A stretch of DNA of 64,000 nt from Bacillus salacetis (GTDB lineage: Bacteria; Bacillota; Bacilli; Bacillales; Bacillaceae_B): assembly GCF_003581585.1 (NCBI RefSeq), contig NZ_QXIR01000001.1, positions 62,001-126,000 of the forward strand, given 5' to 3'. Positions within the stretch are counted from its first letter, which is position 1; each line of letters begins with the position of its first letter. The notes under the pieces are model-generated. The model made no database searches and had not been told where the DNA came from. It was given only the letters and a program-made list of their open reading frames with translations. Made by a program: the position numbers and the translations under genes. This document shows positions 19,161 through 28,090 of this stretch, piece by piece.

Positions 19161-19306
19161 TCCTGCAGCACCTCCATTGACACTAAAGTTTAGTGTACTG
19201 AATGTTTTACCTACCGTCAATAAACAATGGCAGGAAAAGGAGGTTCTTCACAAAATGAACATATTTTGAATAGGATGATGTTGGGAATGGGCATCTGTTT
19301 GAAACA

Positions 19307-19337
19307 AAACAAAAAGGACCGGCTCATTGCCGGTCCC
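19307..19337 (-). terminator. Terminator of yuiA
   Basis: Stem GGACCGGC/GCCGGTCC, minus-strand TTTTTGTTTTG. Confidence 0.85.
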
Positions 19338-19364
19338 CGCATATTAAAAGCTTGCAATTATTTA

Positions 19365-19487
19365 TTATTTTTTACCGCTGCCCGAACAGCACGGACAGGT
19401 TTCAGAGCCGCCAAGAACGAGTTGGAAATACCCTTTTCCCGAGCAATATTCACATTTCTTCGCTGCTGTTTCAATCGTAGATCTCAT
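19365..19487 (-). CDS. yuiA: YuiA, 40-aa zinc-ribbon-like protein
   Basis: A tiny protein read directly from the sequence: 40 residues starting MRSTIETAAKKCEYCSGKGY. It has two CxxC pairs, CEYCSGKG and CPCCSGSG, which resemble half of a DnaJ cysteine-rich domain (CxxCxGxG). It probably binds one zinc. GAAGGGGAG lies 9 nt before the ATG and a strong terminator follows. YuiA is conserved in Bacillus at this position. Confidence 0.85.
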   Translation of the reverse strand: MRSTIETAAKKCEYCSGKGYFQLVLGGSETCPCCSGSGKK

Positions 19488-19651
19488 CGTCCTTATCTCC
19501 CCTTCACTTAAAAATTTTTTATCTGATTTCTGATACTATATCATCGTTTGAATTTTTAGAAAAGGGACAAAAAAACGCGTGTACATCCATGAAAGCGAAT
19601 ACAATTACTTGTTTCTTTCAATTGCTTGAGTTTTCTTTAAATTTCAGAAAA

Positions 19652-20134
19652 TTAAAAAAATAGTTTATAGCTGGTATACCCAAAGTGTTTTCCGGGGTCT
19701 ACCGGGTCTAAACCTGACTTAAGCAGGCTGAAATCGTATTTGATCATCTCATGGATCATGACCGATGTTTCCTGGTTTTGAAGCAATTCCTCCTTGGCCA
19801 TCCACCGGACTTCCGAGATTTCGTCCTCGCAAGGGACAGGCTTTTGGGACAGATCCTTTTGTTCGAGCAGGAACAGGATCATATTGTCACTGATCTGGTC
19901 TTTAATGACACCGGATCTTATGCCAATTATACCCGCCGCATTTGTCTCTAAGCCGGTTTCTTCTTTCACTTCTCTCTTTGCTGCCTGTTCAATGGTCTCT
20001 CCCTCATCAACGAACCCTGCCGGAAGGGACCACATCCCTTTAAGGCCGCCATATTTCTTTTTCACCACCAGCCACCTGCCATCTTGATCGATAAGCAAGC
20101 CGGCAGCCGCAAGCCATACATTTCCTCGTTTCAA
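19652..20134 (-). CDS. Nudix hydrolase
   Basis: A 160-residue pyrophosphohydrolase. The Nudix box is complete at about residues 40-62 (G-x5-E-x7-REVKEETGL), with the metal-binding REVKEE. It hydrolyses a nucleoside diphosphate linked to another group; the substrate cannot be told. The start is TTG 20134, 5 nt after GGAGGAG (protein begins [11 protein letters not shown] after the start Met), shorter than the ATG frame at 20176, which lacks a ribosome site. No close operon partner. Confidence 0.88.
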   Translation of the reverse strand: MKRGNVWLAAAGLLIDQDGRWLVVKKKYGGLKGMWSLPAGFVDEGETIEQAAKREVKEETGLETNAAGIIGIRSGVIKDQISDNMILFLLEQKDLSQKPVPCEDEISEVRWMAKEELLQNQETSVMIHEMIKYDFSLLKSGLDPVDPGKHFGYTSYKLFF

Positions 20135-20392
20135 GCTATCTCCTCCGCATCTAAAAGCTAATTTTCCAGTAATCACGCGGCTTTACTACATCTTTGCTTT
20201 TATAACCAGGTACTTTTGGTTTAATCACCCTGCTACTCCCACCACTTCCTTTTATAATAGGGGGTTTCTTCTCTAATCGCACGGTTATACTGCGGCTTCT
20301 TCTCTATAACCAGGTGTTTTGATATACTCTACATTTTGCCAAGCAATAATCATTAATCAAAGTTTCCCCTGGTCCTTCATTTTCTCATTCCA

Positions 20393-20424
20393 CAAAAAAA
20401 GCAGAACGAAGTGATTCGCTCTGC
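20393..20424 (-). terminator. Terminator of yumB
   Basis: Stem GCAGAACGAA/TTCGCTCTGC with seven Ts on the minus strand, 10 nt after the stop. Confidence 0.85.
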
Positions 20425-20434
20425 TGTCTGTATC

Positions 20435-21652
20435 TTAAAAGAATTTAAATTTACCTTTTTTCATTACCAGGCCTGCTCCGCCTACCATGTATAAAGCACG
20501 GTTATCAACCACTTTTTTCATGAATGAAGCTTTTGTACCCATCAATTTCTTGCCGTATACCAGACCTATTGCATCGTCTTCACCAAGTGAACATACTGTT
20601 CCTTTGATGTCCGGTTTGAATTGCTCGAGTGCTTCATTGCCTTTGATCAACGCAGTGATATTTCGCGCACAAGTTTCACCTTGCTGCATTGCAATCTGAG
20701 CAGTCGGCGGGTAAGGGCGATCGATTTCTTCATTAATCATTAGTGAACAATCACCAATGACAAAGATATTATCGTGACCTGGAGCTCTTAAGTCTTTCCC
20801 GACTTTTACGCGGGCTCTCATGTTTTCGATTTCAGCTTTTTCGATTACAGGGTTTCCGCGGACACCCGCAGCCCATACAATCGTACCAGCCTGAATCTCT
20901 TCCACCTCATCTTCACCCTTTGAAATGATGACAGAGTTCTCTGTCGCTTCTTTCAATGGAGTGCCGATGCGGAATTCCACACCTTTTTTCTCCAGTTTGG
21001 CACGCGCATACTTCACAAGTTCAGGATCGAATCCAGGAAGGATCATTGGAGCAGCTTCTACACATACGATCCGCACTTTTTGGAAGTCGACATCGTACTC
21101 TTTGCAAAGCTCAGGGATCCTGTTCCCAAGCTCACCAAGGAACTCGATTCCAGTAAATCCGGCACCGCCGACAACGATCGTCAAGCGCTCATCTTTCTTG
21201 TCTTCTTCGTTTTTATAAGTAGCAAATTGATACTCAAGATGTTCACGAAGCTGACGGGCAGAATTGATGTTGGCAATCATGAAGGCATGTTCATGAAGAC
21301 CTTTGATTCCGAACGTTTCTGATACAGCCCCAAGTGCAATGACAAGGTAGTCATATTCGACTTCGCCATTGTCGGTGATTACTTTTTTCGCATCTGTCTT
21401 GATATCTTCCACTGTAGCTTGCATGAAGTTCACTTTGTGTCCGTCGATGACATCTTTAATATCATATCGAACCTTGTCATGATGCAGCGTTCCTGCGGAA
21501 GCCTCGTGCAGCCATGTTGTTTCATAATGGTAATCATTCTTATTGATCAGAACGATTTCCGCTTGATCTTTACTGAATTGCTTTTGCAGGCGAGTCACTG
21601 TCATCAGGCCGCCATAACCAGCACCTAATACAACTATTCTTGGCTTTCTCAA
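20435..21652 (-). CDS. yumB: Type II NADH dehydrogenase-like protein YumB
   Basis: A 405-residue FAD flavoprotein. The N-terminal dinucleotide fold [12 protein letters not shown] binds FAD; a second, [17 protein letters not shown] (near residue 163), binds [13 protein letters not shown] near residue 305 is the usual FAD-contact segment. Such enzymes oxidise NADH and reduce quinone without pumping protons. The start is TTG 21652, about 10 nt after AAAGGTGG; the frame upstream to 21784 has no ribosome site. Divergent from yumC. Confidence 0.9.
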   Translation of the reverse strand: MRKPRIVVLGAGYGGLMTVTRLQKQFSKDQAEIVLINKNDYHYETTWLHEASAGTLHHDKVRYDIKDVIDGHKVNFMQATVEDIKTDAKKVITDNGEVEYDYLVIALGAVSETFGIKGLHEHAFMIANINSARQLREHLEYQFATYKNEEDKKDERLTIVVGGAGFTGIEFLGELGNRIPELCKEYDVDFQKVRIVCVEAAPMILPGFDPELVKYARAKLEKKGVEFRIGTPLKEATENSVIISKGEDEVEEIQAGTIVWAAGVRGNPVIEKAEIENMRARVKVGKDLRAPGHDNIFVIGDCSLMINEEIDRPYPPTAQIAMQQGETCARNITALIKGNEALEQFKPDIKGTVCSLGEDDAIGLVYGKKLMGTKASFMKKVVDNRALYMVGGAGLVMKKGKFKFF

Positions 21653-22054
21653 CGAAATCACATCCACCTTTTTCTTAGAATTTACGATGAATATATATGA
21701 CTTAGCATCCACCGCAGGCAAGATTTTTATTTGATAAAATATAAAATAAATAAAGATAATAAATAAGTATGTGACAAATTTCACGATTGAAGATAAAAAT
21801 AAGGATGAAAAATGTCATAAAATCTTAACAATATGCCCTACATTACATATTATTCTTTTTACTATCGATTTTCAAGATATATCCTTAAAGAATAAAACTT
21901 AAGAAAATTTCGACTATACTATACCCTTCATTCCACGAATGAAAACGCATACAAGATAACTGATTATTCGCAATTTTGATGCATATTTTGTGGGAAAGCG
22001 GGCTCCTGTGGTAGAATAGAGAGTATATTGCAAAACAAACTGGAGGGATATCAT
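21653..22054. promoter_or_regulatory. Divergent yumB/yumC promoter region
   Basis: A 402-bp AT-rich gap. TAGAAT at 22012-22017, about 40 nt before the yumC start, is a candidate -10, with a poor TTGTGG -35. No riboswitch or operator is recognised. Confidence 0.35.
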
Positions 22055-23050
22055 TTGAAAGAGGACCAAAAAGTATATGATATTACAATCATCGGTGGAG
22101 GTCCAACAGGATTGTTCACTGCTTTCTATGGCGGGATGAGAAAAGCAAGCGTCAAGATCATTGAAAGCCTGCCTCAGCTGGGCGGACAACTGTCTACCTT
22201 ATACCCCGAAAAATATATTTATGATGTAGCAGGATTCCCTAAAGTCAAGGCTCAGGACCTTGTGAATAACTTAAAGGAACAAATGGCTCAATTCGAACCG
22301 ACTGTATGCTTGGAGCAAGCAGTGGAAAATGTCGAAAAGCAGGCAGATGGTGTCTTTAAGTTAACTACAGACCAGGAAGTCCATTATTCCAAAACGATCA
22401 TCATCACTGCAGGAAACGGCGCGTTCCAACCAAGAAGATTGGAACTGGAAGGCTCTTCTACATATGAAGGAAAAAATCTTCATTATTTCATAGACGATAT
22501 GCAATACTTCGCAGGGAAAAAAGTTGTGATTTGCGGCGGCGGGGACTCAGCTGTCGATTGGGCATTGATGCTTGAGCCGATCGCTGAAAAAGTCACTCTT
22601 GTTCACCGCCGTGACAAATTCCGCGCACATGAACACAGTGTCGATGAACTTCACAAATCTTCTGTAGAAATCAAAACACCATTTGTACCGGTTGAAGTGA
22701 TTGGTGACGAAGAAAAAGTGAGTCAGCTGGTATTGGAAGAAGTGCGCGGAGAAGCTAAAGAAGCTCTTGATCTGGATGAACTGATCGTTAACTTCGGTTT
22801 CGTTTCTTCCCTTGGCCCAATCAAGGACTGGGGCTTGGAAATCCAAAAGAACTCCATTGTCGTGAATTCCAAGATGGAAACGAACGTCCCAGGCATCTAT
22901 GCTGCAGGTGATATCTCCACTTACGATGGAAAAGTAAAACTTATTGCCAGCGGTTTCGGCGAAGCGCCGACTGCAGTCAATAACGCAAAAGCATACATGG
23001 ACCCAAAAGCAAGAGTACAGCCTCTGCACAGTACATCCTTGTTCAGCTGA
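22055..23050 (+). CDS. yumC: Ferredoxin-NADP(+) reductase YumC
   Basis: A 331-residue thioredoxin-reductase-like FNR, which moves electrons between NADPH and ferredoxin or flavodoxin. It has an FAD fold [20 protein letters not shown] fold [15 protein letters not shown] and the C-terminal [11 protein letters not shown]. The CxxC pair of true thioredoxin reductases is absent, as expected for this class. The start is TTG 22055, 7 nt after TGGAGGG, rather than the TTG at 22028. The C-terminus ends HSTSLFS, a few residues shorter than B. subtilis YumC. Confidence 0.93.
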   Translation: MKEDQKVYDITIIGGGPTGLFTAFYGGMRKASVKIIESLPQLGGQLSTLYPEKYIYDVAGFPKVKAQDLVNNLKEQMAQFEPTVCLEQAVENVEKQADGVFKLTTDQEVHYSKTIIITAGNGAFQPRRLELEGSSTYEGKNLHYFIDDMQYFAGKKVVICGGGDSAVDWALMLEPIAEKVTLVHRRDKFRAHEHSVDELHKSSVEIKTPFVPVEVIGDEEKVSQLVLEEVRGEAKEALDLDELIVNFGFVSSLGPIKDWGLEIQKNSIVVNSKMETNVPGIYAAGDISTYDGKVKLIASGFGEAPTAVNNAKAYMDPKARVQPLHSTSLFS

Positions 23051-23076
23051 TTTAAAAAGAAAACCTTTAAACTTTA

Positions 23077-23117
23077 AAGTGGACGAAGCCAATGATGGTT
23101 TCGTTCACTTTTTTATT
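23077..23117 (+). terminator. Terminator of yumC
   Basis: 11-bp stem AAGTGGACGAA / TTCGTTCACTT followed by TTTTTATTG. Confidence 0.8.
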
Positions 23118-23123
23118 GTAATA

Positions 23124-23230
23124 GGCTGTTTTCACATATATTGTTGCTTTCGGAAAAATCCCAGGCGCCGGATTTTTCCCTGTAATACAAAATTTTCACT
23201 CTCGAAAAAGAACGAAGCAGCTCTTTTATT
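23124..23230 (+). mobile_element. MITE-like element, copy B (right end lost)
   Basis: Left end GGCTGTTTTCACATATATTG, then a perfect internal hairpin GGAAAAATCC/GGATTTTTCC, and similarity up to GCAGCTCTTTTA. The right third and the right inverted end are gone, so this is a truncated copy. Confidence 0.75.
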
Positions 23231-23372
23231 GAACTTTGGTCGAAAATCAAACGGAAAGAATAAAAGAACACCTTGGTGCCATTCTATGCATAGTGCACTC
23301 CACAGCGTTTATTTCCAGCATTTACGGGTAGAGCAGTTAGTAATAAAACTTTATTTAAAGAGGATGATTGCC

Positions 23373-24014
23373 ATGAATGTACTTGTTATAGGAGCAAACG
23401 GGAAAACAGGAAAGCATGTGATTACATCCCTTGTCAACAGCAGCCAGCATATAGCCAAAGCGATGATTCGCAGAGCTGAGCAGATTGACGCAATGGAACA
23501 GCTTGGTGCCAAACCGCTTGTCGGAGACCTCGAAGAAGACTTCTCTTATCTGTTCGACGAAGTCAACGCGATCATTTTTGCTGCGGGGTCAGGAAGTTCA
23601 ACAGGTCCTGACAAGACGACTGCCGTTGATGAGGAAGGTGCCATTAAAGCCATTGATTATGCCAAAGAAAGAGGGCTGGACCGTTTCATCATGCTCAGTT
23701 CCATGGGAGCTGACACCCCTGATTTAGGTCCGGACGGGATGAAGCACTACTTAGAAGCTAAAGGAAAAGCGGACCAGCACCTGGTTGAAAGCGGTCTTAA
23801 CTATACGATTGTCCGCCCCGGCGCCCTTGTTGATGGAGAAAAGACAGGCAAAATCACTGCGTCCCTTTCCATTGAGGATAAAAGCGGAAGCATCACCCGG
23901 GAAGACGTAGCGGAAGTTCTGACTGCATGCCTGACTGAACCCGAAACCTACCACAAAACATTTGAAATCCTCAATGGTGAAACAGCTATTGAGGAAGCCT
24001 TGAAGAACATTTAA
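23373..24014 (+). CDS. yhfK: NAD(P)-binding protein, atypical SDR (YhfK-like)
   Basis: A 213-residue single-domain Rossmann protein of the NmrA/SDR-a5 type. GANGKTGKHV at the start binds the cofactor; FAAGSGSSTGPDKT and RPGALVDGEKTG are family landmarks; YLEAKGKAD replaces the YxxxK motif. B. subtilis YhfK is similar in length and sequence, but lies elsewhere on that chromosome, so this is a relocated or additional copy. Start ATG 23373, 9 nt after AAAGAGG; the ATG at 23364 abuts the ribosome site. Substrate unknown. Confidence 0.8.
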   Translation: MNVLVIGANGKTGKHVITSLVNSSQHIAKAMIRRAEQIDAMEQLGAKPLVGDLEEDFSYLFDEVNAIIFAAGSGSSTGPDKTTAVDEEGAIKAIDYAKERGLDRFIMLSSMGADTPDLGPDGMKHYLEAKGKADQHLVESGLNYTIVRPGALVDGEKTGKITASLSIEDKSGSITREDVAEVLTACLTEPETYHKTFEILNGETAIEEALKNI

Positions 24015-24015
24015 G

Positions 24016-24127
24016 AAGCTGCTTCGCTTATATTGCCGCTCACGGAAAAGAGAGAGCAGCCCTGTCCTGCTTACCTTACAGGCGTTTTACCAGAATCCGA
24101 GCAGCAACAAGGTTCACAAAAAGAGCC
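24016..24127 (+). mobile_element. MITE-like element, copy C (strongly degraded)
   Basis: About 112 bp right after yhfK. Left-end-like AGCTGCTTCGCTTATATTGC and right-end-like CAGCAACAAGGTTCACAAAA followed by AGAGCC; the middle is mostly deleted. The right end merges with the terminator of yutM. Confidence 0.5.
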
Positions 24128-24150
24128 CCTTCCCGGCCGGAAGGGGCTTT
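24117..24150 (-). terminator. Terminator of yutM
   Basis: Stem GCCCCTTCC/GGAAGGGGC with minus-strand TCTTTTTGTG. It is built partly from the end of repeat copy C. Confidence 0.8.
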
Positions 24151-24167
24151 AATATATTTAGGAGAAA

Positions 24168-24530
24168 TCAGCAATTCTCCGGCGTACCGGTGTTCGTCGC
24201 TGTCCTGAAGGATGATCCGCATCCGCAGTTTGCGATGGCATTCGGATTATCGATGGTGAAGCCGCCGCCCATCATCGACTGCTTATAATCGATCTTTGTA
24301 CCATTGAGGATCGGTGCATCCTGCTTGTTGACCACGACTTTGATGCCATGCAGTTCAAGCTCCATATCATCTTCAGCGGCTTCATGTTCGAATCCCATTC
24401 CATATGATAGGCCGCTGCATCCGCCGCCCTTTATGGAAACGCGGATGAACGCTCCTTCTTCCTCATTCTGTTTCATCATATCCTTGATCTGCAATGCTGC
24501 CGCTTCAGTGATCACTACTACATCTGACAT
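24168..24530 (-). CDS. yutM: A-type Fe-S carrier (HesB/IscA/ErpA family)
   Basis: A 120-residue iron-sulfur carrier. The three cluster ligands are visible: Cys in KGGGCSGLSYG and the Cys-Gly-Cys in ANCGCGSSF near the C-terminus. It passes Fe-S clusters from the Suf scaffold to target enzymes in the cytosol. Start ATG 24530, 6 nt after GGAGGTG. Together with yutI and the suf operon in this window it completes an Fe-S assembly set. Confidence 0.92.
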   Translation of the reverse strand: MSDVVVITEAAALQIKDMMKQNEEEGAFIRVSIKGGGCSGLSYGMGFEHEAAEDDMELELHGIKVVVNKQDAPILNGTKIDYKQSMMGGGFTIDNPNAIANCGCGSSFRTATNTGTPENC

Positions 24531-24685
24531 ATATTTCACCTCCATATTTACTTTAAACATCTATATCTGCTCACTATATCTTATGACTATTTAGTGTACA
24601 GTATATACCTTTTTGCTTATATCCTCAACCAATCTGCAAAATAGGCTGAAATCAATTTATGATTCTTAAGTCTTGGTTTTTGAGT

Positions 24686-24691
24686 TATAAT
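24686..24691 (+). promoter_or_regulatory. Candidate -10 box of the DUF2225 gene
   Basis: Perfect TATAAT 35 nt before the start codon; no convincing -35 is seen at 16-18 bp. Confidence 0.4.
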
Positions 24692-24726
24692 ATAAGCATA
24701 AAGAACTATGTGATTGGAGGATGAAA

Positions 24727-25428
24727 ATGACTGATATAACACCGTTTTACCAGAAGAAAGTGGTTTGTCTTTGCTGCAAGAACCTTTTTCTGAGCACAAA
24801 AGTCCGGACACGGTTCATAAAATTAAGTCATCATGAAACTGATTTTCGTCCTGTATACAAAGATGATGAGATCAATCCCTTACTGTATAATGTGAATGTT
24901 TGCCCGGAATGCGGTTTTTCGTTCACTGATGATTTTACAAAATATTTTGTTCCGGCAGTTAAGCAGGATATCGAGGAACGTCTGACAAACCAGTGGATCA
25001 AGCAGGATTTCAGCGGCCGCAGATCTATCACCGAAGCAATCAATACATACAAGCTGGCAATCCTCTCTGCTTCACTAAAAAGAGAGAAAAGCATCACCAC
25101 AGCAGGCCTGTACCTCAGGACCGCCTGGCTGTACCGTTCCACTCCTGATGAACAGCAGGAAAACCGCTTCCTGGCACTGGCGCTGAATGAATATATAAAA
25201 GCTTATATGAATGATGATTTTAAGGGGACAGAAATGTCGGAAACCAAAATCCTTTACCTTATTGCTGAGCTGCAATTAAGACTCCGGAATTTGCGTGAGG
25301 CTGCCTCCTATTTCTCCAAGGTACTGGCACAGCAGAAGAATTCCATTGAACCGAGAATCATTGAAATGGCCCGCGAGCGTTGGCATGAGATGAGGGATGA
25401 CTACCATAAGGCCGTCCACCTTACATAG
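24727..25428 (+). CDS. DUF2225 protein with zinc ribbon and helical repeats
   Basis: A 233-residue cytosolic protein. The N-terminus carries a zinc-ribbon-like set, VCLCCKN and NVCPECGFSF (about 40 residues apart); the rest (residues 90-230) is helical and TPR-like. This is the DUF2225 family of Firmicutes, function unknown. The start is ATG 24727, 6 nt after GGAGG; the ATG at 24721 touches the ribosome site. A bidirectional terminator follows. Confidence 0.82.
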   Translation: MTDITPFYQKKVVCLCCKNLFLSTKVRTRFIKLSHHETDFRPVYKDDEINPLLYNVNVCPECGFSFTDDFTKYFVPAVKQDIEERLTNQWIKQDFSGRRSITEAINTYKLAILSASLKREKSITTAGLYLRTAWLYRSTPDEQQENRFLALALNEYIKAYMNDDFKGTEMSETKILYLIAELQLRLRNLREAASYFSKVLAQQKNSIEPRIIEMARERWHEMRDDYHKAVHLT

Positions 25429-25429
25429 G

Positions 25430-25455
25430 AAAAGAGCCGAAATCCGGCTCTTTTC
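25430..25455. terminator. Bidirectional terminator
   Basis: 10-bp stem AAAAGAGCCG/CGGCTCTTTT between convergent genes. Confidence 0.85.
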
Positions 25456-25843
25456 AATCGTATATACCGGGGCAATACGCCTCGAGCATAATCCCATCCG
25501 GATCATAATACTTAAAATGCCCTTTATGGGATGGGTTCTCTTCTACTTGTACATCATTTTCCTGCAGCTCTTCATACAATTTCTCACAGTATTCCTTGGA
25601 AATTCCCAGTACTGGATGAGCAGTATCCTTCCCTCTCTCAGCATCCTTCTTTTCAATCAAGCAAATGACCGGCACCCCTCTTTTTCCTTCCTCATAGGAA
25701 GGGGAATCCCCGAAAGCCATGACGATGGTCGAGCTCTAATCCGCCGCGATAGCAAGCCCGATCTTATCCCGATACCAATCGGCTGACCGAAAGATATCGC
25801 TCACATATAAATTGGTTTGTAGAAGCCCTGCAAAATAAGCCAC
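25454..25843 (-). pseudogene. VOC (glyoxalase-fold) protein broken by an in-frame TAG
   Basis: Read without the stop, the frame gives one VOC-superfamily protein of about 129 residues: an N-terminal half with LLQTNLYVSDIFRSADWYRD and a C-terminal half with VPVICLIEKKDAE and YYDPDGIMLEAYC. An amber codon at 25736-25738 falls between strand 1-helix 1 and strand 2. The C-terminal 88 residues alone (ATG 25720) would lack half of the first babbb unit. The upstream GTG at 25843 has no good ribosome site. A recent nonsense mutation or sequencing error are both possible. Confidence 0.7.
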
Positions 25844-25866
25844 AGCACTCTTCTCTTTTGTTAGGA

Positions 25867-25905
25867 AATAAAAAAACAGGCAGAAATAAACCATTTCTGC
25901 CTGTT
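25867..25905 (-). terminator. Terminator of yuzB
   Basis: 13-bp perfect stem AACAGGCAGAAAT with complement; minus-strand TTTTTTTATT. Confidence 0.9.
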
Positions 25906-25926
25906 CTGGTTGATTGACATCGTAAG

Positions 25927-26163
25927 TTAAAACATCGGGTTCTCTTCAAGATATTGATAGATATTTTCCACAAGTTCTTCCGGTGTGTCCCCCTGAACGA
26001 CATCACCTTCAACAAGCGCAAAGAAGGAAGAAGCACACTTCCCGCAGTATCCCAAACAGCCATATTCGACCACATCCAAGTTGGGATCCCTTTCCAGAGC
26101 TTCAAGGGCTTTTTGTGCCCCGCTTGCAAGATTGCTGATGCAAAACTCAATAATCGGCTTCAC
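25927..26163 (-). CDS. yuzB: YuzB-like DUF1450 protein
   Basis: A 78-residue protein of the DUF1450 family with four cysteines: IEFC near the N-terminus and [10 protein letters not shown] in the middle. The fold is probably thioredoxin-like ferredoxin, possibly metal or cluster binding, but the role is not established. It ends YLEENPMF like B. subtilis YuzB. The start is GTG 26163, 6 nt after AGGTG, giving the known 78-aa length; the GTG at 26172 is inside the ribosome site. Divergent from yutJ. Confidence 0.88.
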   Translation of the reverse strand: MKPIIEFCISNLASGAQKALEALERDPNLDVVEYGCLGYCGKCASSFFALVEGDVVQGDTPEELVENIYQYLEENPMF

Positions 26164-26526
26164 TTTCTTCACCTCGCTAATACTACATGATAATGCTACC
26201 TTTTTTCCTGGACAACGTCAATGAATTGCCGTTTTTTTACAGATGAAAAACTCTTGGCGGCCTCCTCGTTTTCAAACCGGCTTATGTGATTAATTTGTCA
26301 TAATTCTGTTGTGAAAAATCTATTATTTCGATATACTTTTTAGTGATTGAGTTTTATTTTATATGCAAAATAGATCAATATATGTCCATTATTGAAAGTG
26401 CTTACCTAAACCTGTTCCTCATTTCGCCAGCTTTGCATTCCCCGCAACCTACTATCAGCCGGGCTTCTCTGCATAGTGAAACAGAAATGAGTTCATCATT
26501 CAAGTGCAAAAGGGGAAATTACTGTT
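26164..26526. other. Divergent yuzB/yutJ intergenic region
   Basis: A gap of about 360 bp. It must hold both promoters, but I cannot fix a -35/-10 pair. No repeat or RNA motif seen. Confidence 0.35.
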
Positions 26527-27594
26527 ATGAAAAATTTAGTCCTGCTCGGTGGCGGATACGGAAACATGCGGGTGCTTCTGCGCATGCTGCCCAACCAGCT
26601 TCCCGAAGATGTTTCAATCACCCTGATAGACCGGGTGCCTTATCATTGTTTAAAGACCGAATACTATGCTCTTGCGGCCGGTACCATATCCGACCAGCAT
26701 GTACGCGTCGAATTTCCAGAACATTCAAGACTTAGTGTGAAATATGGCGAAGTCACAAAGATTGATGTAACCAGCAAACTTGTCCACTTGAACAACGAGG
26801 AAGCCGTAAAGTATGATGACCTGGTCATTGGGCTCGGCTGTGAAGATAAATATCACGGTGTACCTGGGGCAGCTGAATTCACCTACAGCATTCAAACGAT
26901 TGAAAAGGCGAGGAAAACGTATGAAACACTTTGCAACCTTCCTGCCGGTTCCGTGGTTGGAATCGTAGGTGCCGGTTTGAGCGGGATTGAATTGGCAAGT
27001 GAGCTGCGCGAAAGCCGTTCAGACCTGGATATTAAACTATTCGACCGCGGCTCGAGGATTCTCGGAACGTTCCCTGAGCGTCTGAGCTCTTACGTACACA
27101 AGTGGTTTGAGGAAAACAATGTCGACATCGTCAATAATTCCAATATCACAAAGGTTGAACCGAATACGCTCCACAATCATGAAGATAGCATTCACTGTGA
27201 TGCCATTGTCTGGACAGCCGGAATCCAGCCTAACAAAATCGTCCGTGAGATGGAAGTGGAAAAAGATAAACAGGGCAGAGTCGTACTGACGAAATATCAC
27301 AACATTCCGGATGACGAACATGTTTATGTCGTCGGGGACTGTGCGAGCCTTCCGCAGGCACCCAGCGCCCAGCTTGCTGAAGGGCAGGCTGAACAAATTG
27401 TCACAATCCTGCTTAAGCGCTGGAAAGGGGAAGAACTGCCGGCAGAACTTCCACGCATCAAATTGAAAGGTATCCTGGGGTCCCTCGGTAAGAAACATGG
27501 TTTTGGCCTTGTCAACGAACGTTCCATTACAGGACGAATGGCAAGGTTGTTGAAATCCGGTGTCCTTTGGATGTACAAGTACCATAATGGTTGA
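26527..27594 (+). CDS. yutJ: NADH dehydrogenase-like flavoprotein YutJ
   Basis: A 355-residue FAD/NAD-binding oxidoreductase of the type II NADH dehydrogenase family, shorter than YumB. LVLLGGGYGNMRVLL is the FAD fold, VVGIVGAGLSGIELASEL the NADH fold and YVVGDCASLPQAPSAQ the FAD contact region. The C-terminal membrane-anchoring helix is weak, so membrane association is uncertain. AAGGGGA is about 11 nt before the ATG. Convergent with nothing; a terminator follows about 55 nt later. Confidence 0.88.
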   Translation: MKNLVLLGGGYGNMRVLLRMLPNQLPEDVSITLIDRVPYHCLKTEYYALAAGTISDQHVRVEFPEHSRLSVKYGEVTKIDVTSKLVHLNNEEAVKYDDLVIGLGCEDKYHGVPGAAEFTYSIQTIEKARKTYETLCNLPAGSVVGIVGAGLSGIELASELRESRSDLDIKLFDRGSRILGTFPERLSSYVHKWFEENNVDIVNNSNITKVEPNTLHNHEDSIHCDAIVWTAGIQPNKIVREMEVEKDKQGRVVLTKYHNIPDDEHVYVVGDCASLPQAPSAQLAEGQAEQIVTILLKRWKGEELPAELPRIKLKGILGSLGKKHGFGLVNERSITGRMARLLKSGVLWMYKYHNG

Positions 27595-27651
27595 TAAAAA
27601 AGAGGGTTTCATAAGTAAAGAGATGCATGTTTTGATCATCTTGCGTTTTTT

Positions 27652-27677
27652 GGACGGATTTTACCGTCCTTTTTTTG
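27652..27677 (+). terminator. Terminator of yutJ
   Basis: GGACGG/CCGTCC stem with a 6-nt loop and seven Ts. Confidence 0.85.
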
Positions 27678-27835
27678 TTGCTCTTTTCACAGACTTTATT
27701 AAATCAATGCAAATTTCAAAACGGGAGGAGAGCAGGCCAGACAGTAATTCCGAAAGCAGCCAATTGTGCAGTACAACCTGCTTGTTGTGAAGCAATTCGT
27801 GTGCCTGCAAGCCATATGGTAATATGTATTTAATA

Positions 27836-27985
27836 GGCTCACAAAACGGTAATTCACCAAGAAAGCCCTGGTATGTAAAAAAGAAAAGAGTTGCTTTCCC
27901 TTTTTTGAGTAAAAAACTTAAAATGCGGGGTAAAATTCCGGCACCAGGGATTTTTCAGAGCGCAACTATTAATTCGAAAACGACC
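27836..27985 (-). mobile_element. MITE-like element, copy G (inverted, degraded)
   Basis: A 150-bp reverse-complement relative of the family. The plus-strand segment from 27930 reads GGGGTAAAATTCCGGCACCAG followed by GGATTTTTC, then CGCAAC and CGAAAACGACC at the end. The other end starts GGCTC at 27836. Flanks are ATTTAATA (left) and TTTTAATA (right), a 7/8 target duplication. Confidence 0.65.
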
Positions 27986-28021
27986 TTTTAATAAAACGTT
28001 GACAGCGCACACCAAAAAATT

Positions 28022-28077
28022 AAAAAAAGCCCGCCCCTCACATGGTCAACGGATAAACGCATGGGGGATGGGCTTTT
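28022..28077 (-). terminator. Terminator of the lipoprotein nucleosidase gene
   Basis: Stem AAAAAGCCCATCCCCCATG with its imperfect complement, then seven Ts on the minus strand. Confidence 0.8.
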
Positions 28078-28090
28078 TGCCTTGTGCCGC

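Noticed and set aside
22944-23372. Long N-terminal part of the yhfK-like frame overlapping yumC.
   Set aside because: It would run through the yumC terminator and MITE copy B; the ATG at 23373 has its own ribosome site.
25736-25738. Recoded stop codon (selenocysteine or pyrrolysine) in the VOC gene.
   Set aside because: It is TAG, not TGA, so not selenocysteine; no pyrrolysine genes or insertion element are seen and the VOC family does not use it.
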